From NCBI GenBank assembly GCA_010093485.1, contig MU001511.1:310001-374000 (forward strand): a stretch of 64,000 bases of DNA, read 5' to 3'. The translations under genes were made by a program, and so were the position numbers. Below are positions 45,309-56,589 of this stretch, one piece after another; position 1 is the first letter of the stretch; each line of letters begins with the position of its first letter. Origin of the DNA: Karstenula rhodostoma CBS 690.94 (lineage: Eukaryota > Ascomycota > Dothideomycetes > Pleosporales > Didymosphaeriaceae). The notes below the pieces were generated by a model, which saw only the letters and a list, made by a program, of their open reading frames with translations, did no database searches and was not told the DNA's origin.

Positions 45309-45947
45309 GCTAGTCGCGTGCGGTGGGTGTCGGGCGGAGGTGGTTGAGGGACAGGCGCGTGAAGTGATGCGTGGAGGAGATCCGCCGGTCGAGCCAGGAT
45401 CCAGACACGCCCCAGAACACTTCGAAAGTGTGGCGCTTCGGTGCCAGCAGCGACGCTCAAAGGAGCCCGGACTGTTTGTCTGCTCGATGCACCGCAAATT
45501 GGGCGTGTCAGTGCCCTGCAGCGATATCCCCTCTGCAAGACGGAAGTTGGGGAGCAGCTCTGGGGGTAGATGTGGTAAAGTAAACAACCGCGCTAGCAGT
45601 CATCCTTGACCAACCAATAGTGGCCTCTACTCCCAATCTGCTCGTACGACGCCCTCGTATCGCGCTCTCACTATGGCGAAATGCCTCACGGCCTACGTGC
45701 AGAAATGCTCCAGTGGCTCAACTCTCATGGTCCATTCGGTTGCAGCTATCTACAGTCCTGTGGTCTTCCGCCACTTCCCCTTTCCGGCCCGTCCGCTGCA
45801 TCCCTTTCCGCAAATCCTACAGTGCAAGCAAACACCCGACGTTTGCCCTTACTACGTACATACATGAAGACATTAGATGATGGATTATGATTATGTATAG
45901 CTTGAAGCCTGTACCGGACCATACTGCAGCCTGCATACAACGGCCAC
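45309..45947. other. Intergenic, SET promoter and ERF2 3' region
   Basis: Open on the minus strand for part of its length (to about 45587) without an ATG; taken as the 5' leader of the SET gene. No other coding signal. Confidence 0.45.
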
Positions 45948-48071
45948 CTACAGTGCCTGCGGGCCAGCGTCGTCACGCACCGCTCTGCCAGCCGGACCCT
46001 GGAAACCCTTTGCCGGAGCATGGACATCTTGCATTTCCAGCCCGCCACCTTGCTGCTCAGCTGTCAGAGGCGCTGTCCGCTTACCCCTGCGTGGACCAAA
46101 CCTCTGATCGCCTTCCTCATACTTCCGCTTGAAATGCAGATAAGTCGGTGGTTTTGGACGCTGCAAGACCGCAATCAGATTTTTGATCATGTTGCCCTGT
46201 GTAAAGGGCCGGTGTCGGTCTTTCTTGATGAATTTGTGCGAGTTCAGGTACTCGCGCGTCGTCTCTCCTCTGCCCATGAGGAAAACGTGATATAGACCCA
46301 AACTCAAAGGATAAGGGGTGGCGAGAACTGCGTAAACGCACATCGCAAACGGAACACGCCATTTAGAAATTGCGGCTCCGAACGAAGTGCCGTTTTGAGA
46401 GCGCCACTCTAAAATGTGGACTAAGCTTGCTGCAAGTAGATAGACCCCCAGAAGAGTTGCAGAAGTGACAAAGGTAAAGAAATAGCGGTAGTTTCGTCGG
46501 CCGATGCAATTATTCAGCCAGACGCAGTGATGATCCTGTGTCTCCACGCAATTGTCGCAGACGCGGCAGTGGTGGGCACGCGGCGGCCTCCAGATGTTGC
46601 AGCTCTTGCAATATTTGGTGGGGACTTCCATAGCTGCGTTGGCACCAGATGTCGATACGACCATGGTCCACTCCGTTGTTGGAGGGCCAACGCTGAGCGG
46701 GTCATCATTAGGATTAGTGGGCGGGAACGGATGCAGATTGCGGGGAAGTATCTGTAGCAGTTAGTATTGAGATGCTGGAGGCGTGGAATTGACTTACCCC
46801 AGGATCTGACGCAGTGGCATGGATGAACGAAGAAATGCAGACCGTAAACAAATAAGCAAAGATAATGGGTATCGAAGGGGAAACATGAAGCCACAGCCAC
46901 GGTGCACTGCCAACATGTTAGCATTGTCGCTCATGTACGAGTAGGAAGTCACGTACGAAAAGCCCAAAAAGAGCGCTGAAGGTAAGACAATTAAGGTTCC
47001 GGTCGCAATGTTCACTGGCCGGTCGCGGGTGTTTTGTAGCCGCCCTCCCCAGCAGAAAGCGGTGTTGCCGGAAAAGTACTGATAGTTCTTGCCCAGCTCG
47101 TTTTTCACAATCTCTTTGGCAGGTTCCTTCCGCGACATTCTTGGAGACGATTCGGCCGAAGCGAGTTTTTCGTGGCCTGTCTGGGGGCGCATCTGCGATC
47201 GACCTTCACGGCTTCCCGAAAGCCCGAAACTGGCGCTGAATGAACGTGGTGATCGACTTGGAGTGGGCAGCTTGCCGGGGTCGGCCATGAGTGACTTGGA
47301 CAGATCGAGATGCTGAGGCTTGGGGCGATGCAAAGGGGTTATGCTCTCGCCACGACTCCGCACCGTTTCTGCGCCAGTAGGGGTAGTGTTCGCTGTGGTG
47401 CGATCCGGAAGGTCGCGGTCGGTTATGTCGGTGCCGCGTGATGGTGGAGATTGATGGTCAGGATCATGGGTGTGGGAAAGCCCGAGACCGAGAGGCTGTT
47501 GTTGCTGGGTACCAGTGCGCCCTGTTTGGTTGGAGCCAATGCTCTGGCGGTAGGGGTTTCCTCCGATCTCACTCGTGCCTTCCGAGTAGAGCGAGCTGTG
47601 GCCGAGAAGTGACGTCGGGCGCTGGTTGCGCTGTTGCTGCAGACGCTGCGAGCTCATGGGCCGGAAGAAGCCATGCGCGGCGAGCGGGACATGGGTTCTG
47701 CTTGCCGCAGTTGTCGGCCGGCTCTGTGCCCCCATGCTTCCGGCTACGCTCGCCGTCCCTGCGCTGGGCAGCATGCCTCCTCCACCGCGCCGCGACGGCG
47801 GTGCCGGGGACCATCTTCGATTGCTGCCGGACTGTGAAATGGCGATGGACGAAGGGCGCGACGGCGGGAGTCCGGCCTCTCCCGCGGGGCCAGTCATGCC
47901 CAGGACGCGGCTGCCAGTAGAGTTGCGGTTCTGCGACGCGGGAGAAGGTGCGCCGAAGGCCGTGTGCTCGTCGTCGGGTTTCGTGGGTTCGCGAGTGGCT
48001 TGGTCGTCTTGTGCGACCATGGTGGGATTCGAGTAGGTGTGTGCAGCAGGTGGCTGCCCACTTGTCGTCAT
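45948..48071 (-). CDS. ERF2: Palmitoyltransferase ERF2 (DHHC)
   Basis: ER-membrane protein S-acyltransferase that palmitoylates Ras-type proteins with its partner ERF4/SHR5. Exons 48071-46957, 46906-46798 and 46751-45948; 675 residues. The N-terminal ~330 residues are Ser/Pro/Gln-rich and low-complexity. Membrane segments begin after NYQYFSGNTAFCWGGRLQNT, an ERF2 signature. The cysteine-rich domain has KYCKSCNIWRPPRAHHC and the catalytic DHHC at residues 481-484, followed by NNCIGRRNYRYFF. Two further membrane segments and a TTRE motif (GRGETTREYLN) follow. Motif order and the N-terminal signature support ERF2 over other DHHC proteins. Confidence 0.92.
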
Positions 48072-48645
48072 GACGAAGGTGCGGCGGTGGGATATCCGAG
48101 AACGAGTGGCATGACAATGGGCGAGTTAAGGGGACATCCCAGGTGTTTCCGAAACTTCAAGACGTTGACTCGGGTGGGAATGAAGCGGCGAAAAGCAAGC
48201 AAGCACCTGCAGAAGCGAACGGCAAATATCAGGGCTGGGCGAAAGGAGCGCGAGAAGGGAGACGCGGCAGCACGCGTGCAGAGGGAGCGGAGGAGAAGAG
48301 GGTGGTTCTGGCAGCCCGACGGGCGAGGCAGCGCGCGCTCTCTCGCGGCCGATAAGCTATACGAGGATGTTTAAAGGGGGCGGGCGGCGACTCGCGACGT
48401 TGATGCGCATGGTTCCTGAGATGCATTGATGCAGGACACGATGCCGGGCTAGCCGGGCTCATCCTAGCGTGCTGCCGCTCTTTGACATTTGTGCCCGACG
48501 CAGGCTGCGAGTTGCTGATTACATACGCACGCGTCTTGGCCCACAGCTATCGAACCACTGCCGCTGCAAGCTTCGCCAACGTCACTCACCACCACCACCA
48601 CACCACCCCTCTCCACTCCACCACCCAGTCCCAATTGCGCCCGCC
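48072..48645. promoter_or_regulatory. Divergent promoter, ERF2 / mitochondrial protein
   Basis: A 574-bp spacer between divergent genes. A CACCACCACCAC microsatellite lies at about 48587-48605, 40 bp upstream of the plus-strand ATG. No TATA box, as expected for housekeeping genes. Confidence 0.45.
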
Positions 48646-49389
48646 ATGTCGAGCATCGTCGGACGCACCGCCCTCCGCGCCGCCCCGCGCCTCCGCACCC
48701 CCCAGCTTCCCCGCCGATGGAACTCCTCCGTGAGCTCCGACGCCAGCACCGCCGGCCAGAACGACAGGCAGGCCGGCAAGGACGCCCTCAAGGCCGGAGC
48801 CAAGCGCGACCCTGAGCTCTACGTACGTCACACATCTCGAGCCTGGCTTGCTTCGACGGGAGGAGCCGTGTGGACATCGCAATGGCTGGCCAAAGCCCGC
48901 GTGGAGCCAAGCTCCATTGTCACACCACACGCCCCCCAGCAGATGCCGCATCAAAACCCTACCGAGCTGTCGCTAATGTGCAACCGCAGGTCCTTCTCGC
49001 CATCATGAGCGGTATCTTCGGCGTTGCGGGATGGCATTTCTGTAAGAGCACCCAGGCCTCCACGTCCCTCGGTCGTGGCACTTGACGCCCGACATCGCTC
49101 ACATCTGCAGCCCGATCGCCCACCAGCGCCTCTTCCGAGCGATCCGTCTCCCAGGCACCCAACAGCAAGCCTTGGGAGGAGGGTGGCGGCGAGGGCAAGT
49201 ACCAGTACCACCCTGGCGGTGACACCAGCGCCCCCAAGAAGGACGCTCCCTCAGCATTGAACGTCGTTATCATTCCTAACGTGACTTTGCCCAAGGTATT
49301 CAATGTCTTCAGATTGCCACGCAGAACCCAGCTAATTGCTCCAGGAACTACACGAGGCATACAACAAGTGGGGCAAGGACGGCTACTAG
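48646..49389 (+). CDS. Small mitochondrial single-pass membrane protein, function unknown
   Basis: Four exons: 48646-48822, 48990-49041, 49111-49295 and 49345-49389; 152 residues. The N-terminus (MSSIVGRTALRAAPRLRTP...RRWNSS) is Arg-rich, lacks acidic residues and looks like a mitochondrial presequence. One membrane helix, YVLLAIMSGIFGVAGWHF, is spread over the first two exons. The C-terminal part (KYQYHPGG...LNVVIIPNVTLPKELH) is conserved-looking and ends KWGKDGY. I recall similar short proteins across ascomycetes but cannot name the family. A respiratory-chain accessory role is a guess. The tiny second exon (52 nt) is easily missed. Confidence 0.75.
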
Positions 49390-49726
49390 AGCATCCGTAC
49401 TCAATGTCCGTTTCCTTGAGTCATTAGACAATGCACACCCGACATCTCACAATTTCCTTGCTGCGATGGCCTCGCACCCTGTAGATAAGCTCGACAACGC
49501 TGTATCGAGTAGAAGAATTGAGTTTTTGCCTGTAGTTTTTCGATTGACTGATCACTACTAAACAACAGGTCCTCCCACCCTGGGTTGACTCAATCGCCTT
49601 CTGAATCTCATCAGACCTCGCGCTTGCAAGTCTATGCTAATCCGCCATCGATGCTGATAAGAACGGTATATGCTAAACGCCGCCAATGCAAAGTAACAAA
49701 AAGAAAGCCGGTCCCTCACGCCAGTC
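49390..49726. other. Intergenic between convergent genes
   Basis: No gene; holds the 3' ends of the mitochondrial protein gene and of the GPI-protein gene. Confidence 0.45.
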
Positions 49727-50587
49727 CTATAACCACGCTACCAGCGCTCCCATCGCTACCGCAAGGCTTGCTCCATTGCCATATCTCGCCGCCCCGCCCG
49801 TGAATAGCGGCTCATCAGACCCGGTCGAACTCGCTGGCGGCGCAGGCGGCACGTTCCCACTCGGTTCCGGTTCCGGCTGCGGCTCTGGCTCAGGGGTCGG
49901 TGCAGGCGTAGGTGTAGGCGTAGGCGTATCCCCGCCGTACTCGGCCGCACTGCTCGACTGCGCGATCTCAGACGATGGCTCCGGCAGCTCAAAGTTGGAC
50001 GTTGAGTTCACCGGCGGCTCAGGTGTGGGGTACGGCGGCGAATTCGTGCCCAGTTTGGGCGCGTAGTACGTGGTTGTGGCGTTCCATCCGGCATTTCCGC
50101 CGGCGTAGCCTGTGCCGCTGGGGAGGTAGCCGGTGCCTGTGCCTGGCCAGGGGATCGTAACCGTCGTGGTGGTCTTGGAGCAGTTGCGGGACGGCGAGGC
50201 GCTGGGTGTGGAGAGCGAGGGGTAGATTGTTGATGTTATGGTTGTGTTGTGGCAGGTGTGCGAGGTTGAGGGTGTGGTGGTGGAGTAGGGGATTGTGATT
50301 GTTGTGGTGCTGTTTGTGCAGGTTGGCGAGGAAGAGGGCGCGGGTGGCGCGTAGGTTGTGGGTGTCGTTATTGGGAGGGGTGTAGAGTCTGGCGAGGATG
50401 AGGCTTGGTAGCCGTAGCCTCCGTCTGGTGTTGGTGTTGATACAGGTGAGGGCGAGGTCTCGGTCTGGTAGCCGTAGCTTTCTTCGTAGGCCATGAAGGT
50501 GACGTCTTTTCCAGGCGCTGTTGCTCTCGCGGTGCGCGCCGAGAGGAGAAGAAGACCTAGTGAGAGCACGGCAGTTCGCGACGCCAT
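49727..50587 (-). CDS. GPI-anchored Ser/Thr/Pro-rich cell-wall protein
   Basis: Single exon, 286 residues. A signal peptide (MASRTAVLSLGLLLLSARTARA) is followed by Ser/Thr/Pro-rich sequence suited to heavy O-mannosylation. There are repeated SYGYQ/GYGYQ segments near the start, several N-x-T sites, and a (PT)n/(EP)n stretch around residues 225-250. The C-terminus, GGAARYGNGASLAVAMGALVAWL, has a small-residue cleavage site and a hydrophobic tail typical of a GPI signal. No enzymatic domain is visible. I used the ATG at 50587; an earlier in-frame codon would put a poor leader before the signal peptide. Confidence 0.8.
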   Translation of the reverse strand: MASRTAVLSLGLLLLSARTARATAPGKDVTFMAYEESYGYQTETSPSPVSTPTPDGGYGYQASSSPDSTPLPITTPTTYAPPAPSSSPTCTNSTTTITIPYSTTTPSTSHTCHNTTITSTIYPSLSTPSASPSRNCSKTTTTVTIPWPGTGTGYLPSGTGYAGGNAGWNATTTYYAPKLGTNSPPYPTPEPPVNSTSNFELPEPSSEIAQSSSAAEYGGDTPTPTPTPAPTPEPEPQPEPEPSGNVPPAPPASSTGSDEPLFTGGAARYGNGASLAVAMGALVAWL

Positions 50588-51486
50588 CTTTTCGTTTGTC
50601 TGTCTCAATGGTAGTTCGTATCTTTCGTTTCCCAGATTCGAACAACGGAGCAAGACCAGGCAGACGCAACAGAAGGAAACGAAACGTAACGAGACGTACG
50701 ACAATGCACAGCCAAGCAACAACCTGGGTCTCCTCACCTCTTAACCCACGCCTCTCCCTCCGCTCCGCCACGCGACAATGCGAAACACGGACTCACCCGC
50801 ACCGCGCAGCACAGCACGAGCACGGCTGTCGCGAAGTCTCCGTAGCGCCGCCCGCCTGCACAGCGCCACGCGCATGTCCGAAAATAATCGCGCGCTGTGC
50901 CCGAGAATTACTGCGTTGGGATGGCGGTGCTGACTTTGAGGTTGGTGGGGGGGACAGGTGATTGGTTGGGCGCGGGGGCTGAGCTGAAGAGAGCACTTGT
51001 GCAGGATTACCAGTGTAGCGTGGGTAAGAGGTGAGGTCTGATGTGTTGACGGGCACTTTTTGCTGTTTTCGTGGTTCTGTTTATATGGAGGGTGTGCGCA
51101 TGCGCGTGTTGCGTGGTTCACTTGACTTGACTTCATGATTTGGACGGCAGAAACAGCTACAGGACGCGAACAACACACAGCATGTATGTACGCTCTTCCT
51201 CGAAGTGTACGTTTCTCTCCGAGAAACACAAGCCTCTACCACCCCGCACGCCCTCCAAGACATCCGCGAAACAAGCACGCCAGGCAAGCAACTCTGAAGT
51301 CCGTGATCGTCTGCACGTGCGCCGCGCAACAGACCTACCAAGCGCGGTACGCCGATAGTGCATGCGCAGGTACTTTGCTTTGGCATATCACATGCAAAAT
51401 GACATGTTCGATGTTTTGAGCCGAGCTTGTAGGTATTTCCTGACGTTGGCTGCTTCTATTCTTCCATACACACACCGCTCTTAGTC
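50588..51486. other. Intergenic, promoter of the GPI-protein gene
   Basis: No supported gene. Overlapping open frames on both strands look random. Confidence 0.4.
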
Positions 51487-51771
51487 CTACCCATCCATCC
51501 TACCATACACAACACCATCTCCCTTCCCAACCTGCACATCCGCTCCGAAAATCCTCCCCAGCACACTCCTCCACCCCTTGCGCTCCTTGCCCGCCTGATC
51601 GCCGTCCTTGTCCGAAGTAGATGCGTCATGCGAGGTCGACGTACTTGCTGCACGCTGTTTCTGAGACGAGTGGTGGGATGGCTGGGTACTGGGTGATTCC
51701 TGGCCGACGAGCGTGTAGTACAGGGTTTCGAGGCCGCGGTCGAGGTCGCGGGGGTAGGCTGGTTGGACCAT
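51487..51771 (-). CDS. Small hypothetical protein
   Basis: Possible 94-residue protein starting MVQPAYPRDLDRGLETLYYTL, with a Ser/Thr/Gln-rich middle and a basic KERKGWRSVLGRIFG segment that could form an amphipathic helix. The frame is open further upstream, but that sequence is His/Pro/Thr-rich and looks like untranslated leader. No family recognised; it may not be a gene. Confidence 0.4.
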   Translation of the reverse strand: MVQPAYPRDLDRGLETLYYTLVGQESPSTQPSHHSSQKQRAASTSTSHDASTSDKDGDQAGKERKGWRSVLGRIFGADVQVGKGDGVVYGRMDG

Positions 51772-52659
51772 TTTTTGTGGTGGGTGGGTGGGGATGGCGG
51801 TGTGTGTGTGGATTACGCAAGGTGTAGTCGCCGTGTATGGTGTGAGAGGGTTGATTGATTGATGGATGCGTGTAGCCATATGGTAGGCCGAGGGTATACT
51901 CCCCATTAAATCCAGAGGTAGAGCGTGAGGGTGAAGAACAATAGTAAGGACGTGTGGGATGGGGACAAAGAACGTGGGGGCTGGTATGCTGTGGGTGCGA
52001 CATGCACACCACGAGCCGCAGCAGTCGGTATGCGTGTGTTGGATGGGTACCGTTGGATAGTTGGAAGAGTAATTACGGGGGCGGCGTGTGGAGTGGGAGA
52101 CGGCCCCTACACACTTGGGAATGAACAAGCAAGATCACTGATCTGATGAGATAGAACATCACAGCACCAACAAACACACATCAGCCACCGACTTTGAATT
52201 CCCTACGGTCCCTAGAATCCTCTCTCCCCAACGAAGCGCAAAGACAAAGTTGTCCCAGAACCACAGACGGACCCAAAAGCCGGGCATGGCGACACTCGAA
52301 GCATCGTAAATACAAAAGCAATCCATGTCCATTCACTAGCAACTACCGCCATCCCAAACCTCCCAGTTTCCCAAAGGTATTCCCAAAGGTAAAAGTAGAT
52401 TTCGTCGAAGATGGCGTATGTATGTCGTGAAAGTCGTCGATCGCGCGGGGACCGCACCGCCGTACACTCAAGGCAGAGGCCAGCAGTGGAGTAGCACCAC
52501 CTCACAGCCGCCCGCACAACGGCGTCCCCATCTCGTGCAAGATTTCCGTACAGCGAAGCGAAGAGTTTTCCAAAAGGTAGGCCGATCCAGGTTTCGTAGG
52601 CGAGCGTGGCCGGGCCGCGCAGCACGCTTCTACCAGCCTCTCAGGCGAGAGGGAGGCAT
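51772..52659. other. Intergenic, no supported gene
   Basis: G/T-rich simple sequence on the plus strand near 51700-52000; nothing recognisable as coding. The right end holds the 3' UTR of the small repeat-peptide gene. Confidence 0.4.
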
Positions 52660-52806
52660 CTACTGGACGATGCAGTTGGCGCCCGGTGTGGGCATCTGCT
52701 TCTGGACGGTGCAGTTTGCGCCCGGTGTGTCGTTGCGCATGACGGTGCAGTTGGCGCCCGGGGTGTCGTTGCGCATGACGGTGCAGTTGGCTCCTGGAGT
52801 GGGCAT
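52660..52806 (-). CDS. Four-repeat CaaX peptide precursor (hybrid-pheromone-like)
   Basis: A 48-residue peptide made almost entirely of four repeats. Each is built on TPGANC and ends in a C-a-a-X-like box: CTVM, CTVM, CTVQ and, exactly at the C-terminus, CIVQ. The linkers are RND, RND and KQMP. The start context is AATCAAAATG, preceded by a C/T-rich leader, and a minus-strand ATAAATA box lies at 52904-52910, about 100 bp upstream. Together these make real transcription likely. The terminal CIVQ could be farnesylated. Repeated peptide copies with CaaX boxes recall hybrid-type pheromone precursors reported in Trichoderma. Here, however, there is no Kex2 KR site and no signal peptide. Alternatives are a RiPP-like precursor or a small lipidated protein. 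Confidence 0.6.
   Translation of the reverse strand: MPTPGANCTVMRNDTPGANCTVMRNDTPGANCTVQKQMPTPGANCIVQ
52663..52803 (-). repeat. 36-bp tandem repeat coding for the peptide units
   Basis: About three and a half near-perfect in-frame units; the central unit reads CGCAACGACACCCCGGGCGC onward. The two middle copies are nearly identical at the DNA level, and the outer copies have diverged linkers. Confidence 0.75.
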
Positions 52807-53680
52807 TTTGATTGTTGGGTTTGAGGGGTGTTTAATGAATGTTAAACTGAAGTGAGTGGATATTCTGGTGGGTTGCGGTTTGGATTGGGGGGGATGGAGG
52901 GGGTATTTATGCTTTGCGTGATGCGGAGGGCGTTTGACGAGAGGCGAGGGGAGGCGAACAGAGCTTTGGGAGAAGGCCTGGAATTGGGTCCGAGACAAGG
53001 GGAGTGAAGGAGTCGATGGTTATTGGGTGGGGATATGGTCGTTGTGATCGTGGTTGTGGCGGACAGAATAGCCTTGGTATTGTTCGGCTTAGTATTGTTG
53101 TCGAGACCAGGAACATGTCACGCCAACATGACCATCTGGCCGGGTAAAAAACATCGTAAATGACCGAAAAGGCCAAAAGGATATTGGACTATGAACGCCT
53201 GTGCTTGTAGCGTAGCCACTACAAGGGTCTCGAGGTCTTTCTACTGAAGGTTTATTCGGTCCTAGCAGTACATGCGGCTCTGTCAAAGATCGGCCGGTCC
53301 GTTCTCGCCGGCTTCTAGAAGGTCACCGGTAGGGATTAAGTGGCACGATTGCCAGATACCACAAGCAGGTGCCTGGTGGCTTGCATACGACCCGCGGAGC
53401 CCAGGCTTCATTCCTTCTCGTATTGCCGCAACCACAAGCATTCTCCCAATAAGCAATCCCTGCGTAGCCTGAAGTGGATGGTGATATTGCAGACCACGTG
53501 CATGTAGAGTGGTTCGAGGCAGGAATGGCAGACAAAGTGCTCCTGTTCCGACGTGCCGAGCAGACAACCCCCTAGCGAGGTCGAGAACGGTGTGTGATAA
53601 CGTGGCTACTGGAACAATGCACTCGGGCGCTCATCCAATACTTCTCCCCTCACGACTCTTCCCCGTGCCATAGTCAAATC
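52807..53680. promoter_or_regulatory. Upstream region of the repeat-peptide gene
   Basis: Contains the ATAAATA box at 52904-52910 (minus strand) and a C-rich tract on the minus strand around 52880-52902. The remainder, up to the next gene's stop codon, shows no coding signal. Confidence 0.5.
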
Positions 53681-56190
53681 TCAACTGGTGTTCGTGCTAG
53701 AGGGTGGAGGCGGAGCGAGAGTGAAGGCACTAGGACCATAGATGTTTAGTGGATCGCGTAGATCCGTGAAACCTTCGAGGCCTTGCGCAATCATGCTATC
53801 CACATTAGATGTCGCTCCCATCCAGCTTTCCATTGTTGTATTGTTCGAGTTGACCCAATTGGTAGGCGGAAGCATGTGATCTTGGCCCATCATAGTAGAA
53901 TCCCACAAATGCTAGGTTGTCGTTAGCACAGGCCGGTCACGATATAAATGGTGCTTACCCAGTCAATCTCAGATGCGATGTCGGGCATGGTGTTATCAGC
54001 AAAGGGCCACGTGTTCCAGATCTGTGGCGGCAGTTCTTCTGGCAAAGACTCTGGTGTCATCTCCTTAGGGAGATCGGAAGTATCTATGTCTCGTATCAGC
54101 CTGTGAACTTGGCGCACATTAGAGTTAGACGTACCCTTTTCGAATCCGTTCGGGACAGAATCCTGCAGCAAAACTTCGGACTGTCCCGGTGAAGAGCATT
54201 TTTTCAGCATGGCTTTCAGTATTTCAGCCCCTCGAACAGAATCTCTGAAGCGGTTGGGATGGTTTGCCCATATGTCATGGGTACTTTCCAGGAGCGAGAG
54301 CATGTCCGAAATCTTGTCCGAGGAAGGATCGCCCGTGGATTGAAGGTAATTTAGTTCGAGACAAATAACCATTGCTGCCAGCAAGAAATCAAATGTTTGG
54401 AGCGAAGACATGTACCACCAGACCTTGTTCAGCTGCCCGCCAGGTTGGCAAGCATGGAAGATGGTGATGTGGTATCGCATAATCTCCAACGCTGAATCTA
54501 CACAAATCTTGCGCGATTCTGCATATTTTGGATCAGTCTGGCCCGCTGTGAGGAAGGTGCGGTGCAAAACAAGTTTTGTCTTGAAGTACAGCAGCTCGAT
54601 GTTGTAGCGGCCCATGATAAGTGCCGGCGCATCAGTAATGCAATCTTGTAAGGGACGGACACGCATCCCTTCAGGAACCTGGTCGTGGGCTTCCTCGAGG
54701 CGCTTCTCGAGTGACACCACGACCGCATATCGTGGAGGCGTTATCCGTTGTGCCAGCTCCGCGGCCTCTGCAAACACCGCACATATCCTTGCCTTAGCGA
54801 TGGTATATGTAGCGGGCGTTATTTCGGACGAAGGCCTAAGCTTAGGCATCTTTGTCATACTAGGAGAGAGATCTGCGTCGTAAAAGTTTTGCGGTGATCT
54901 CGTATCGCTCTCTATACGTCGGACGAGAGCCGGTAGACCAATGGCGAAGGAGATCAATGTATCTAACATGTTTAGGACGTGCCACACTCGCCGGCGCATC
55001 TCTCCTTGGAAGGGCGACATGCCCTTGAAGTTGCTGGGGTCGCGATGATATCCCATTCTCATCGCGACGCGCATAGAAACCCCGTTCATCAACCATGTCT
55101 TCGAGTGATGATCATCCCTCCGCAAGAACTCACACTCGCCGTAAATCATCAAGGTTTCAAGTGTGTACGGCTGACTCTTCGCAACATCTGCCAAGACCAT
55201 TGCGGAGGAGGCTAGCTGCTGAAATCGGCCGGCCGCGCTGTTTAAGTAGTCGTTGGTACCGTTCGGATCCGTACTGTCGTAGACAGATCCTGATGGGCGA
55301 TCGTACGCAGCGGCATGTGCGTTCATTCCGGGGTTTCGAGGCCCTAGTATGATGCCTAAGGCCATTGCTGAGTACAGCAGAGCGATCCACATGACTGAGG
55401 TCGAGGAAGCGTCCAGCCAGAATTGATTGTACTCTTCTTGGAAAGTAGGGGCATGTATTATGAACAAGAGAGGATCGGCACTATGCGATTATAAGCACAG
55501 CTCTTTCCAGGCCGATTCTCCATGTGCATACCTATTGAACCACAGGGGAAGAAGTCGGTCGCATTCTTCCTTTGACGGCATCTCCTGTATAAGCTGCGTC
55601 TTCGTAATGTGCCTGGGCATCCCAAAAGTCACTGTAGATCGGGCGGCGTCGTCGTCCCACACCTCTTCTGGGTCTTCTTCTTCATCGTCATCGATGCCGT
55701 TCTTCACTTCTTCGATTTCTTTCAACAAGACCGACCAATGGCCGGCTCCGACGTACGTCTCGTTGCCCTGGCTACTAATCCTCATCTCGCCAAAGGTTTC
55801 CGGACTGGTTTCCTGGGTCTCGTTGGTAGCAGCAGGTTCGATGCTCGGAACAGCCGGAGTTTCTGCGCCATCTTCCTGCTGTTTCTGCTTGATCAAGTTG
55901 ACGACCAGGCTCTCGAGATTCCGGATGCGACCCCGCATGTTCTGCGCCTGCTTGTTCCGCGCCGGGGGAGGGACATACTGGCATGTTTCATGCCTCGAGC
56001 GCTTTGCACACTGATCGCAGACGGGCTGTTCACGATTACATTTCAATTTCCCTTGGCGGCACGGCGTGCAACTGAGTTGAGGTCTAGCTCTCTTGATGGG
56101 TGCTCGGACTAGCAACTCGGCGGCAACATGTGGTGTCGTACCGGTCGTAGGAGCCGAGTTGCCGGTCGACGAAGAACTTGCCTCGGACAT
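53681..56190 (-). CDS. Zn2Cys6 transcription factor with fungal-specific domain
   Basis: Exons 56190-55532, 55480-53959 and 53911-53681; 803 residues. The binuclear zinc cluster is complete: Cys41, 44, 51, 58, 61 and 70 (CTPCRQGKLKC...CDQCAKRSRHETC). A short coiled-coil-like segment (RGRIRNLESLVVNLIKQ) follows and may mediate dimerisation, then an acidic EDDEEED-type stretch. The fungal_trans domain spans roughly residues 220-560 (SAMVLADVAKSQPYTLETLMIYGECEF-like core, and RMGYHRDP). A further 51-nt GT-AG segment at 54084-54134 (donor GTACGT) is in frame and may be an intron, which would shorten the protein by 17 residues. Target genes unknown; no metabolic cluster is adjacent. Confidence 0.88.
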
Positions 56191-56589
56191 GATTGAGAGC
56201 TTCAGATGAGTGAGAGAGAGGAGAGGATGCGAGGGCGGAAAATGAGCCGGGATGGGGACGGGGTGGCTGAGCGGGTCCTTCCGTTTAGGGCTGATTATTC
56301 ATCCAAATTTTAATCGCGGTGCCTGTCAAGCATTGGCACGAGCAGCAACCGGCACGTTGGACATGGGCCCATGGCAGCTGAAGGCTGGCGTCTCTAGAGA
56401 CCGACGTATGCTTCAATTCCGTCTTTTGGATGTGTAGAGACGGGGCCGCGCCGAGTCATGCTCATATTGCGGCTCGTGCCATCTGTCAATTGTGGGGTGC
56501 CCGGGCCCAGCGCGTCGTGAATAGCTGTAGATGCACGCAAACATGTCCGCGGACCACCGAGACCAGTTCACCCCACCACAACAGCCACC
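56191..56589. promoter_or_regulatory. Divergent promoter, Zn2Cys6 factor / HAD phosphatase
   Basis: A 399-bp spacer between divergent starts. No clear TATA box; a CCGCGG-type element lies at 56552. Confidence 0.4.
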
